Origin: Xanthoparmelia taractica
Lineage: Eukaryota > Ascomycota > Lecanoromycetes > Lecanorales > Parmeliaceae
Direction of reading: 5' to 3'
Assembly (NCBI GenBank): GCA_033085395.1
Contig: JANQBS010000427.1
Coordinates: forward strand, 1 to 24,306
DNA length: 24,306 nucleotides
The notes beneath the pieces are model-generated. The model saw only the letters and a program-made list of their open reading frames with translations, was not told where the DNA came from and did no database searches. The position numbers and the translations under genes were made by a program. Every line of letters starts with the position of its first letter. Position 1 is the stretch's first letter. Shown here one piece after another: positions 10,194-18,599 of this stretch.

Positions 10194-11536
10194 ATGGAGG
10201 ATTGCCAGACCGAAACGGCGCCTTTCCTAGAACGACTGCCACTAGAGATCCGAAATGTGATCTATCGCAACCTGCTCTCCACTGAATGCACCAAACGCCC
10301 TTGCGTCGCCCGAAAAGTAAGTTTTACGTTCCAGATCCCTCTGCCGTTGCTGCTTCCTGGACGAAGTTCAACATTCGACTGCTGACAACCCTTTCAACCT
10401 TAGTGGCCATTCCATGCGAAGCTATGGCCTAGCCATGCCTATCATTTTAACCCAAACATTCTTCGAACAAATCGTCAGGTCTACAGCGAAGCCTATACTA
10501 TACTTTATCACGAGAACATGTTCGTCCGCGTAAGCAGCAACGACGAGAGCCTCGGCCATCTGATGAAGCTCAAATGCATACCGACTCTTCTAGGAGGTCG
10601 CCAAGCAAAGACCTTCAATCACTGTGCTATGTCGGTGAATCTGGATCGCCAGAACACTGCGGTTGAGATAGTCAATGGCACAAGCCATGTTACATCATTA
10701 CCTCAGACGATATCCGGCTGCTCTGCCAGAGCTTCTTAATCCGTCACATCTTTAGGAGCGATACCTACGGGCATTTTAAATTCAGGGTCACTGTTCATCG
10801 AATTTCTGATGACTCGCTCAGCCACAATCCGTCTCCAAGCTCACCTCAACGCCGCTTGCTGGAACCTTTCACTGTACTCCACAGTGTTCCTCATTTCAAG
10901 ATTGCAGGTTTTGCAAGCTCAAAGTACTGTGCCAGTATTGCGGCTCGAGTATCCCGTATGGCCCCTCCTGTGGAGAGCTGCTTCGATCAAGTTATCGAAT
11001 TAAGGGACAAATGCCGTGATAGTTCCGACCGCAAAGACTTTAAAGGTGCAGTAAAAGTCTACAAGATGGCCGTTTCCCAGCTTGTAGACTTTTACATCCC
11101 GCGCACATTTCATAAGCACGACTGGGCAAGACTTCATCCCCAGCAGTATCAGACTGCTATTGATACACGTTTCACTCTCCTAGCCGATCTCGCCTTCTTA
11201 CTTTACAGACTTGAGGAACTTGAAGACGCGCATTTCTGGGCGAAGCATGCTACATACCTGGGCCCGAGCAACCGCACGTTGCAATGCGAGATGCTCTACG
11301 CAAAGCTGGTATATCTTCACGCAATGGCGAGCACCCGGTCAGGCGATCATCAGCAGGGTGCGGACGAGCTTCGCAGTGAATTGGGGGTCGTGACGAAAGC
11401 GGTATACGAGGACGATGAGCTTGTTCAGTGGAGGATGCAGGCGAAGACGCAGGTATGGGGTGGTAGGGGGAAAGGTACTGTCACTCTATTCGAAGCTATG
11501 GGTATTTCTTATCCAGATTTTGATGCGCACGCTTGA
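10194..11536 (+). CDS. F-box-like/TPR-like uncharacterised protein, with an internal frame break
   Basis: Starts at ATG 10194 with FLERLPLEIRNVIYRNLL (residues 11-28), the F-box-like start of a large protein family in Dothideomycetes and other ascomycetes. Intron 1 is 10317-10403 (GTAAGT...TTAG, phase 0). It joins to a segment with the family block NPNILRTNRQVYSEAYTILY and then ENMFV. The reading then moves from this frame, which ends at 10739, to another that is open from 10667 to the stop at 11536. A 50-bp intron at 10635-10684 (GTGAAT...CAAG, phase 0) would join them and give 401 residues, but both borders are weak. The alternative is a one-base frameshift near 10664-10667. The second half is alpha-helical and TPR-like (about 11000-11450, with AHFWAKHATYLGP). 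Function is unknown; F-box proteins usually act as SCF ubiquitin-ligase adaptors, but no Skp1 binding is shown here. Confidence 0.75.
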
Positions 11537-11995
11537 CGCGCTATGACTAGAAGAGTCATTGATTCGCACCGATATGGCGTGAAGTGGCTCCGTGAGAAAA
11601 GATACTATTCCTCATATATATCTTGTGAGGAGTGGAATCAACAGGAGATCGTTCGAATGAACACTCTATATCTCTAAATAACGAGAATTAATAGAACACT
11701 GGTGCAAAGAAAATTCCATGTACTCATCGCTGGCCCCTCTGATCCAGACTCCTTCTTCCGCTACCTCCTCTCTCTTGGGCCAAAATCCTTTGTCGGGCTT
11801 TGGTTCTGAACGGATGGCAAAGATTTTGAAGATTGGAAGGTCATATAGCGGGATAGCGTCCACGTTGATGTGGGGTTGTCGAGTCATCGATGCTATGGGA
11901 CCATGTGGCCTCCTCAATTATTGATACGATGTGGGAGGAAATCCCTCCGTGGATGAGCCTATCAAAATTGCCTAATTCGTGACAGCTAAAGTTGT
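11537..11995. other. Spacer between convergent genes
   Basis: This region lies between the 3' ends of the plus-strand F-box-like gene and the minus-strand mccB, so it should hold both 3' UTRs and polyadenylation sites. The only possible coding content is the small minus-strand frame at 11666-11917, listed separately. Confidence 0.5.
11666..11917 (-). CDS. Possible small ORF, 83 codons, unknown
   Basis: A minus-strand frame from ATG 11917 to a stop at 11666 reads with a coding-like third-position preference for C/G and a believable composition, including PLYDLPIFKIFAIRSEP and a Lys/Glu-rich middle. I do not recognise it. It starts 79 bp beyond the mccB stop, so it could be a real small protein, an exon of a larger transcript, a gene fragment, or a chance frame in the mccB 3' region. 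A 68-codon plus-strand frame covers the same bases and looks less protein-like. Confidence 0.25.
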   Translation of the reverse strand: MRRPHGPIASMTRQPHINVDAIPLYDLPIFKIFAIRSEPKPDKGFWPKREEVAEEGVWIRGASDEYMEFSLHQCSINSRYLEI

Positions 11996-13970
11996 TCACA
12001 TCCTAAACACTCCAAACTTGCTCTTCTCCCTCCCATCATCTCCTAATCTCTCAGAAGACAGGGCAGCCTTCAACCCCAGCCCCAACACCCGCCTGGTATG
12101 TGCTGGAGGAACAATGCCATCGTCCCATAGCCTTGCAGATGAGAACACTGCGTTGCTTTCCCTCTCAATTCTGTCTTTCAGCTCTGGGTCGACAGTCTTG
12201 CCAACAGCTTCCATTACTGAGGATAACTGCTGCGGACCCATGACGCCAATTTTGGCATTTGGCCACATCCAGAGAAAGCGAGGGGAGTAGGCTCGGCCAC
12301 TGTTCTCATCAGCACTTCTCCTCCACTCAGTCACATGTAGAAGGGACAGGGCGAGGTACAAGAAATAGTGACGCACCACATTCCATAATTTCCTGCCCCA
12401 GCGCTACTACCAACCACGACGGTAAACTTTGGCACATCCGCACAAGCAACCGCCGTGACAAGCTTGGCCCCATTCTTGGCAATGCCGCCAGCCTCTGCAT
12501 CTTTACCTACCATAAAGCCTGAGATATTCTGCAGGAAGACCAACGGAATGTTCCTTTGACAACAGAGCTGTATGAAATGCGCGCCTTTGAGGGAGGACTC
12601 GGAGAATAAGATGCCGTTGTTCGCAATAATGCCCACTTGTTGGCCATAGATGCGTGCGAAGCCAGTGACGAGTGTAGTACCATAGTCGCGCTTAAACTCG
12701 GCGAATTCGCTGCCATCGACGATGCGGGCGATAATCTCGTGGGCAGGAATTTGAGTTCTCAAGTTCGTGCCAACAATACCACCCAGCTCCTCCGGGTCAT
12801 ATAGTGGTTCCTTGAACACTGGCTCCTTTCTTTCCCAACGCGGGCGATTCAAATTTGCAATAGACCTCCTCGCGAGCACCAAAGCATGAGCATCATCCAC
12901 AGCGAGATAATCCGTCACACCAGAGACCTCGCTATGCAATCTCCCACCACCTAGCTCTTCTGCCGTCACTATCTCGCCAGTCGCTGCTTTGACAAGGGGA
13001 GGCCCGGCGAGAAAGATCGTGCCTTGGTTTTCGACGATGATGGATTCATCGGACATGGCAGGGACATAGGCGCCACCGGCGGTGCAGGGGCCCATTACGA
13101 CGGATATTTGAGGTATGTTCATTGAGGACACTGGGTGCCTTTAGTGAGCGGATACTGGTATAAGGGGCGGGGAGGAAGTACTCCGAGCTTGGTTGTAGAA
13201 GATGCGGCCGAAGTGGTCTCGATCGGGGAACACGTCCGCTTGGTGGGGAAGGTTTGCGCCTCCAGAGTCTACGAGATAGATGCATGGAAGACCTAACAAG
13301 TCTCAGTGTATCCGGCTCGAAGCACTTGGTCCTCATACGTAGAGCGTACGATTTTCTTGTGCGACTGCTTGCGCTCTCAGATGTTTTTTCACAGTAATTG
13401 GGTAATATGTGCCTCCTTTGACCCTGTAGTAGATCTAGATTTTGACCTTAGACTCGGCAGTAGTGAATGACATACGTGCTATCATTGGCGACAATCATGC
13501 ATTGCACACCCTGCACACTTCCCACACCGGTAATGACACCGCCAGCGGGCACATCTTCCCCAGGATAGACCTCATGTCCAGCAAGAGCAGACAGCTCTAG
13601 GAACGAGTTTCCCACATCAGTCAAGGCGGTGACTCGGCTAACCCAGTCAGCCTGAGAACCCTGCAGCCCTGATCACATACTCCCGCGGCAGCATCTTGCC
13701 CCTAGCTATATGTTTCTCCCTGGCCTTCTCCGAGCCTCCTTCTTGAATATTCTTGTGTAGCTCCTGCATTCGCGCCATGACTTCACCCATTTGTCGCGCA
13801 TTTTCCTGGTATTGTGCGGAGGACTTGTCAACGTTGGTAGGGAGGATTGAGATGGCGGTGGCATGATGCTTGTAGGTGTGGGTTGCTATTGTTCTTGTCT
13901 GCCTTCGCAACTGGCACGTGGGGAGACAACATCTAGAGAGGATTGATCCAAGGTACGTTGGTGATCTCAT
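11996..13970 (-). CDS. mccB: 3-methylcrotonyl-CoA carboxylase beta subunit, mitochondrial
   Basis: Carboxyltransferase subunit of the biotin enzyme that carboxylates 3-methylcrotonyl-CoA in leucine breakdown, in the mitochondrial matrix with the biotin-carrying alpha subunit. Exons (minus strand): 13970-13681, 13637-13476, 13423-13350, 13292-13182, 13130-12377 and 12299-11996. Introns are 43, 52, 57, 51 and 77 bp, all GT-AG with matching phases, giving 564 residues, normal for the family. The N-terminus is Arg/Ser/Thr-rich without acids up to about residue 45, like a mitochondrial presequence. Landmarks are ARGKMLPRDRV, YLVDSGGANLP, GPCTAGGAYVPAMSDE (226-241), GFMVGKDAEAGGIAKNGAK, AGAGNYGM (456-463, oxyanion-hole region), CGRAYSPRFLWMWPNA, and the family-typical end SKFGVFRM. 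The usual SYGAGNYGM reads SSAGAGNYGM here. Aspergillus clusters mccA, mccB and isovaleryl-CoA dehydrogenase; no partner gene is visible here. Confidence 0.95.
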
Positions 13971-14313
13971 GACTTCAGCATTGTTGTATTACTGTAGCTC
14001 TCTTAGAGCGTCGCCCTGAATGTGGTAAAAAACAGTCTCTTAGAGACAGAATCGCGCGTTAGTTCGTCGATCTAGCGGTGCCGTGACTTTCAATTCTATG
14101 CCAAGGCCGATCGTTTTATTGACGCTTACCAGACTCGATGAAAGTATTATAATAAGGACTAGATAGCCAGCTTCTACTGACTACTAGAACGAAAGATAGC
14201 ACATAATAGAAATAATTAATTAGGATATCGTTGAAGAAGAAATATTTTGTTTATATAAGAATTAGAAAGTTTCGATAAACGTTCAAAATCGCTATGATTC
14301 TCCGAGAGCCTGC
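13971..14313. promoter_or_regulatory. Upstream region of mccB with a small AT-rich patch
   Basis: The part next to the start codon is of normal composition and should contain the mccB promoter. A CTCTTAGAG motif occurs twice (near 13999 and 14037). From about 14140 to 14290 the sequence turns AT-rich and resembles the RIP-mutated flanks, so a small decayed repeat may sit here. No gene is visible and I cannot place a TATA box. Confidence 0.4.
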
Positions 14314-14972
14314 ATGCTACAGCCGCTGCTTCCAACGCCAATGCTTCACGTTATAGATTCTTCGGAAAGATCCCTGCATGTCTCTGCTGTCGGCATCCTT
14401 TCTGTTTCTGTTGCATGTCATGGCGCGAAAACACCTGGCAAATCTCCACCTAATCCCAGATCGCTCACCACATTCTTATATGATACGAGGTTGGCGATAG
14501 ACTTATACGTCTGTCCCACTGTCGCCCTCATGGTCAATCGGCCAGAAGCCAACCAGATGCCTGGCACAATAGACCCTCCTCTGCTTGTGGGGCACGCCCA
14601 TCAATGTAGCAGCGGGTGTTTGACCCTTTCGGGAACCCTTCTGGGGTACTTTTTCTGCCCCTAATGCCCTTCAGAGACTTATAGCGTACCCTGCGCAGAA
14701 TTTCCGGTTGGGAGCACCCAGCCGATCTCACTGAGATGCCTTGGAGATTGGGAGCCAGGGAAAGGCGGGGGTTGGAGGGGAGGAGGAGCTATGATGTGGC
14801 CATTCTTTGAAGGCTTCGCGTGCGGTCGGTTGAAAGGGCTGTAGAATTTGATATAATGCGAACCTGGTGCATAGCCATAAGCTACCTGTCCGTTATGGAT
14901 TTTGAGGTAGACTTCGTCCTTCGCAAGGACGGTAAGGCCGAGAAAGGTCAGACTTCGAGGCAGTGCGCCAAG
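14314..14972. other. Intergenic region, no supported gene
   Basis: Composition is normal, and frames of 65 to 116 codons exist on both strands (for example 14314-14664 plus and 14534-14731 minus), but none shows a recognisable motif and they overlap each other. A purine-rich, G-run segment lies at about 14746-14790. The 3' UTR of the minus-strand gene starting at 14972 should be here. A fast-evolving or broken gene cannot be excluded. Confidence 0.4.
14746..14790 (+). other. G-run/purine-rich tract downstream of the uncharacterised gene
   Basis: The plus strand carries GGGAGCCAGGG, GGCGGGGGTTGGAGGGG and AGGAGG in close succession, so four or more G-runs lie within about 35 bases. On the minus strand, which is the sense strand of the gene ending at 14973, this is a pyrimidine tract. 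It might fold as a G-quadruplex or affect transcript end formation; this is inference only. Confidence 0.3.
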
Positions 14973-16280
14973 CTATATATTGACTTGCTGCTGGAGAGGT
15001 CCGTGAAGTTCATCACGTGCAGCGGAGGAGTCATTGGCTGGAGCACTACCGACTGGAGCAGTATCAGGTGGTACTGTGTCTTCCGGGATCGCGAGTGTAT
15101 TAAGACGAGCTATTTCAGCTGCTAGAGTATCGATTGTAGATGCAAGCTCAATACTTCGAGGAGACAGCTCGATTTGAACAGCTTTCGGCGGGTCTTTCGA
15201 ATAGCCGAACTTGTACCTACGCCATCCCTGTCGCAGCTTCCCTTTGATTGACACCGTTATATTAATGCGTGGTTCAGAGTTTGCCAGGACAAGAGCAAGT
15301 TGAAATGCACGTTTGAGCTCGCTCTGCTCGTTCAATTTATTGGCTTGCCACGACCTATGTTATATACCAGGATTAGCAGATATTCTCCAGACCATGCCTG
15401 ACAAGATGTTATATATGTGGTCTTGATGGCTTAAATCCAGAAAGATTGCAGGTAGTAGCCGTTACATTTGGCGCTCTCTCTCATGATTGACCTAGGTAAA
15501 TTCCAACGCCCCAATGAAGTCTTCAATTAGGTTGCCAGACAATGAAGTAAGGAAAGCAATAGCCATGTGCTTGGTGCGATGAATAATCAGATCTGTTCAC
15601 TCACCATTCTGCTCTTGTATACAAATTTTGATCATCAGGTAAGCGGCTCCCACGGAGAAGCCATCGAAGAGTTTTGGACCATTCTGTAGAGTTGTGTACC
15701 CCCCCAATTCCCACAGAGGTACCCATAGCTTCCACTGTCGGCTCGATGTCCTGTCTTCGGGATCTTTGCTGTGAAAGTGGCGGACCATATAGAATGTCAG
15801 GATATAAATGCTCAGTTATGTTAGGCGGAGAGCCTGTATCGGAAGGCAGAAAGCAGAGATGAACCTCGGCGGAGGAAAGTTTGTATTCTGCAGGCTCGTG
15901 GAAATTCAGTGTAAGTCGCAGTAACCCAGTCGGGGTGTCCTCGATTGTTCCCCATTGAGATTTGCTAGACAGAAAGCCACAGTCTCTAGAGCACGTCTTG
16001 GAGTCAGTAATGCTTCATCATTGAATGAGAACGAGCCATAACAACTGGCTGGGAAGCAGGATGTTCGGTCTCAGAAGCGTATGCTTCCAGAGTATGAAGG
16101 CAATGAGTAAAGGTAGTGACGGAGAATGTCATGAGTAGGGATATTGCCAAATTGTTCACCACTAAAGAAACAACCGCTGAGGAGTTTGCCTTACACCGTG
16201 GTTTTGCCAAATTTCTGATGCCCTAGAGATCGGTCGAAGGTGCGTCCAGCGTACCTGCTGTGACTCATTCGAGCATCCAT
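14973..16280 (-). CDS. Uncharacterised ascomycete-type protein, three exons
   Basis: Model on the minus strand: exons 16280-16195, 15964-15605 and 15354-14973, giving 275 residues. Exon 2 reads as good protein (SQWGTIEDTPTGLLRLTLNF, then RRQDIEPTVEAMG and TEWSKTLRWLLRGSRLPD). It joins through GTGAGT at 15604 and ATAG at 15355 to exon 3 (SWQANKLNEQSELKRAFQLA, then ITVSIKGKLR and RRYKFGYSKDPPKAVQI). Both joins keep phase. This pattern belongs, as far as I can tell, to a family of soluble hypothetical proteins of filamentous ascomycetes without a known function. No signal peptide or membrane segment is seen, and the C-terminus is Pro/Ala/Asp-rich and probably disordered. The first exon is less certain. 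It uses GTAAGG at 16194 and a strong pyrimidine-rich CTAG acceptor at 15965 with a TACTGAC branch-like site. Introns of 230 and 250 bp are unusually long beside the other genes here. Confidence 0.7.
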
Positions 16281-16339
16281 ATTTCTCAGCTACTGAATAT
16301 CGAACAGAGAGTAGGCGAGAAAGAAGAATCTATCTCAGG

Positions 16340-16348
16340 TATATATAT
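16340..16348 (-). promoter_or_regulatory. TATA-like element upstream of the uncharacterised gene
   Basis: A TATATATA run lies about 60 bp upstream of the proposed minus-strand start codon at 16280, a reasonable position for a TATA box in a fungal promoter. AT-rich DNA begins soon after (about 16450), so a chance match is possible. Confidence 0.35.
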
Positions 16349-16620
16349 AATGGTGAGAACCTTAAGTTGGCCCGGTTGCCACCAACTAGGCCTAGAAGGC
16401 TTCACCCCCCACCCGGACAGTCCATAGGGCTGAAATTCCAACAATTTTTCAGCATATCTAACTTATTACTTAACACATGCTATTTTATTAAAAATAGATT
16501 TAAATTCTTCGATCTAGATTAATTCTAACGAGTTATTATTTGTTATATTTAATTTATCTAAACTCTCGCTAGAAGATCGTCTATAATTAATTTTAAAAAA
16601 GTTTAAAAATTAAAGAAAAC
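16349..16620. other. Right border of the gene island
   Basis: Normal composition ends at about 16450-16490 and RIP-like AT-rich sequence begins. No gene is seen. A short GC-rich piece (16370-16435) contains runs of C before the border and is the last unmutated stretch. Confidence 0.5.
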
Positions 16621-16757
16621 TATCGCGAACGAATAGACGTGTAGTGAGATTGACTACTGTTGTTCAAATGCTACGAATTGCTATGAAACCTCTTCTCCGA
16701 AGTAATATTAATTTACATCGACTTGATATTCGAAGAGTAGATGTTAAAATCGTAATA
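16621..16757 (+). mobile_element. Solo-LTR-like element, copy 1 (most mutated), TSD AAAAC
   Basis: This 137-bp segment aligns along its full length with 17089-17230 and with the reverse complement of 17315-17456. Shared blocks include CGAACGAAT, GACGTGTAGTG, TTGACTACT, ATGCTACGAA and CTTCTCCG. It is flanked by AAAAC at 16616-16620 and again at 16758-16762, a perfect 5-bp target-site duplication. The ends, TGTCACG...CGTGACA in copy 3, are changed to TATCGCG...CGTAATA, mostly by transitions. No protein is encoded. It is best explained as a solo LTR left by recombination. Confidence 0.8.
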
Positions 16758-17088
16758 AAAACTTAATTAGTAAAAAATCGATTAATCTATAAAAATAATT
16801 AAAATATATAAAAATTTTAAGTTTATATTATATTTAAGAATTAGAAGAATAATTTAAAAAAAAATTTATAAATAATATTAATAACTTAATTCTAAGAAGA
16901 AGATAATACTATATCTCGTAATCTCGTTATAATAATCGAGATTTTTATTATTTAAATCGATATTAAAATACTTTTATTATTCTTTTTCGCTTTTTATTAT
17001 TATAATTAAAGCTAGATATATACTATAGCTAGCGATATGTATATATTATATTAAAATCAAATAATATATAGCTATTAGTAGATAATAA

Positions 17089-17230
17089 TGTTAAGAAATA
17101 AATGGAACGTGTATGGGATTAACTACTTGATTGAGTAGATAGACTACGAATGCTCTAAAAAATCTTCTTCGGAGCAACATTGATTCACACCGGGCTTGGC
17201 ATATGGAGAGCAGATATCAAATTCATAACA
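17089..17230 (+). mobile_element. Solo-LTR-like element, copy 2, TSD AATAA
   Basis: A 142-bp copy in the same direction as copy 1, beginning TGTTAAG and ending CATAACA. The core ACATTGATTCACACCGGGCT matches copy 3 closely. AATAA occurs at 17084-17088 and at 17231-17235, a perfect 5-bp target-site duplication, although AT-rich 5-mers can repeat by chance. Mutation load is between copies 1 and 3. Its target-site duplication differs from that of copy 1, so copies 1 and 2 are independent insertions and not the two ends of one small element. Confidence 0.8.
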
Positions 17231-17314
17231 AATAAGATCTTATTACTAAGCTAAGATTTTTTACTAATAAGCTTAATTTTAATTAAATTCTATATTATAT
17301 AATCTTATTATTAC

Positions 17315-17456
17315 TGTCACGGTTTTGGCATATGCTCTTCGAATGCCAAGCCCGATGTGGATCAATGTTGCTCCGGAGAAGAGTTTTCAGAGCCTTCGTA
17401 GCATATTCAGTCAAGGGAAGTAGTCAATCCCACTACACGTCCATTCGTTCGTGACA
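17315..17456 (-). mobile_element. Solo-LTR-like element, copy 3 (best preserved), TSD ATTAC
   Basis: This 142-bp copy is in the opposite direction to copies 1 and 2. On the plus strand it begins TGTCACGG and ends TCGTGACA, so the ends are TG...CA inside a perfect 7-bp inverted terminal repeat (TGTCACG/CGTGACA). ATTAC flanks both sides (17310-17314 and 17457-17461). TG...CA ends plus a 5-bp duplication fit integrase-mediated insertion of an LTR retroelement. A non-autonomous TRIM/SMART-type element or a MITE is an alternative, but no internal domain is present. It is the least RIP-changed copy and so perhaps the youngest. Confidence 0.85.
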
Positions 17457-17736
17457 ATTACGCTATAATATATATTAAAGCTATATATACGTATCATAAT
17501 AATTATATATAATATAGTTACGATATAGTTCTATAGCGTTCTAGAAAATTATTTAAAAAAAGAATTTCTAAAAGTTTATTAAAAACTACGTTAGTAATTA
17601 TTTTATTACGATATTAATTGTATATAAATATTAGAATAAATCTTTATATACGCGAATATATAACGTAGTTAATATTTATTATTAATTTATTATAAAAATC
17701 AAGTATATTAGTAACTAGAAGTAAATATATTTTAAT
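17457..17736. other. AT-rich RIP-like spacer
   Basis: This spacer lies between the third solo LTR and the start of the chromovirus. It is AT-rich with many stops, and no gene or repeat could be identified. TTAAT at 17732-17736 directly precedes the 5' LTR; whether it is duplicated beyond the 3' LTR cannot be seen because the window ends. Confidence 0.5.
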
Positions 17737-17929
17737 TGTTACGAGTGTGACGACCATATAGACCTGCAACACCAAGTCGGCTTACCTTCCCAATTGGGAC
17801 TACGGCTTTCCTTCCCAATTGGGACTAGCCCCTATAGGCCTTGGCGTTTCTTATAGATATTTTTTTCTAGCTAGATAGTTTCTTCTTAGACTTAATTTAT
17901 TCGTTATATATTATTATTAACTTAATCTA
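17737..17929 (+). repeat. 5' LTR of the chromovirus (at least the first 193 bp)
   Basis: It aligns without gaps to 24114-24306. By hand I count about 21 differences in 193 bp, about 19 of them transitions and two transversions. It contains an 18-bp unit, CCTTCCCAATTGGGACTA, twice (17785-17802 and 17810-17827). The true 3' border lies further right and cannot be fixed because the second copy is cut by the window end; I could not identify a primer-binding site. Confidence 0.88.
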
Positions 17930-18599
17930 ATTGCAGTTCTAATATTAAATTAAGTCTTATTTCTTTATTACGCTCGTTAAATATACGAGCTAAAAGAACT
18001 CGTTTACGATATAATCGATAACTTCGAAAAACACTAACATATATTATCTTAGAATTGATATCTCTTAAATTATATAAACGTATTATTAAAAGATCTAAAT
18101 TATACGAAATTATTAAAGACTCGTAAGTAAGCGAGATTAAAGAAATTATAGCAAGATAACTCTTAAATTATACGAAGTGTCTTTCTTATAATTAAATATT
18201 AATAGCGTATTACAATTAAAATTAATTTACATTAATTATTTAGGCGAATCGAAGAACTATATCTCAACGACTTCTAATCTTTACGACGTATCGAACGATT
18301 AAGAAACGAATACACGCGCTCTTCGCAAAGAACCTCACTATAAAATCAATATCTACTTAATACACTTAATATATTAACACACTCAATTAACACTTAATCC
18401 CGCGACGCGACTATAAATTACGCGATTAGTCTATCGATTAGTGTACTTTAAACGTGTTTCTAGCACGATTTAGTCGTTTATTATTAATTAATATAGTAAT
18501 TAAAGTCGTGCATATACGCTGGCAAGAATTACTTATATAACTTATTCTTAGACGCCCCACACTAATAAAGCGTCCTCTAAAGTCTATTCGCTTATAAGT

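Noticed and set aside
9955..10230. 91-codon plus-strand ORF before the F-box-like gene
   Set aside because: It overlaps the F-box-like start in another frame and has no recognisable content.
14314..14731. ORFs on both strands (116 and 65 codons) between mccB and the next gene
   Set aside because: They overlap each other, lack motifs, and have no supported splice continuation; kept as gene-free spacer.
16004..16210. 68-codon minus-strand ORF
   Set aside because: It falls mostly in the proposed first intron of the uncharacterised gene, is in a frame that does not continue into exon 2, and lacks a recognisable motif.
16621..17230. Copies 1 and 2 as the two LTRs of a 610-bp TRIM element
   Set aside because: Each copy has its own different 5-bp duplication, and the outer flanks (AAAAC and AATAA) do not match, so they are separate insertions.
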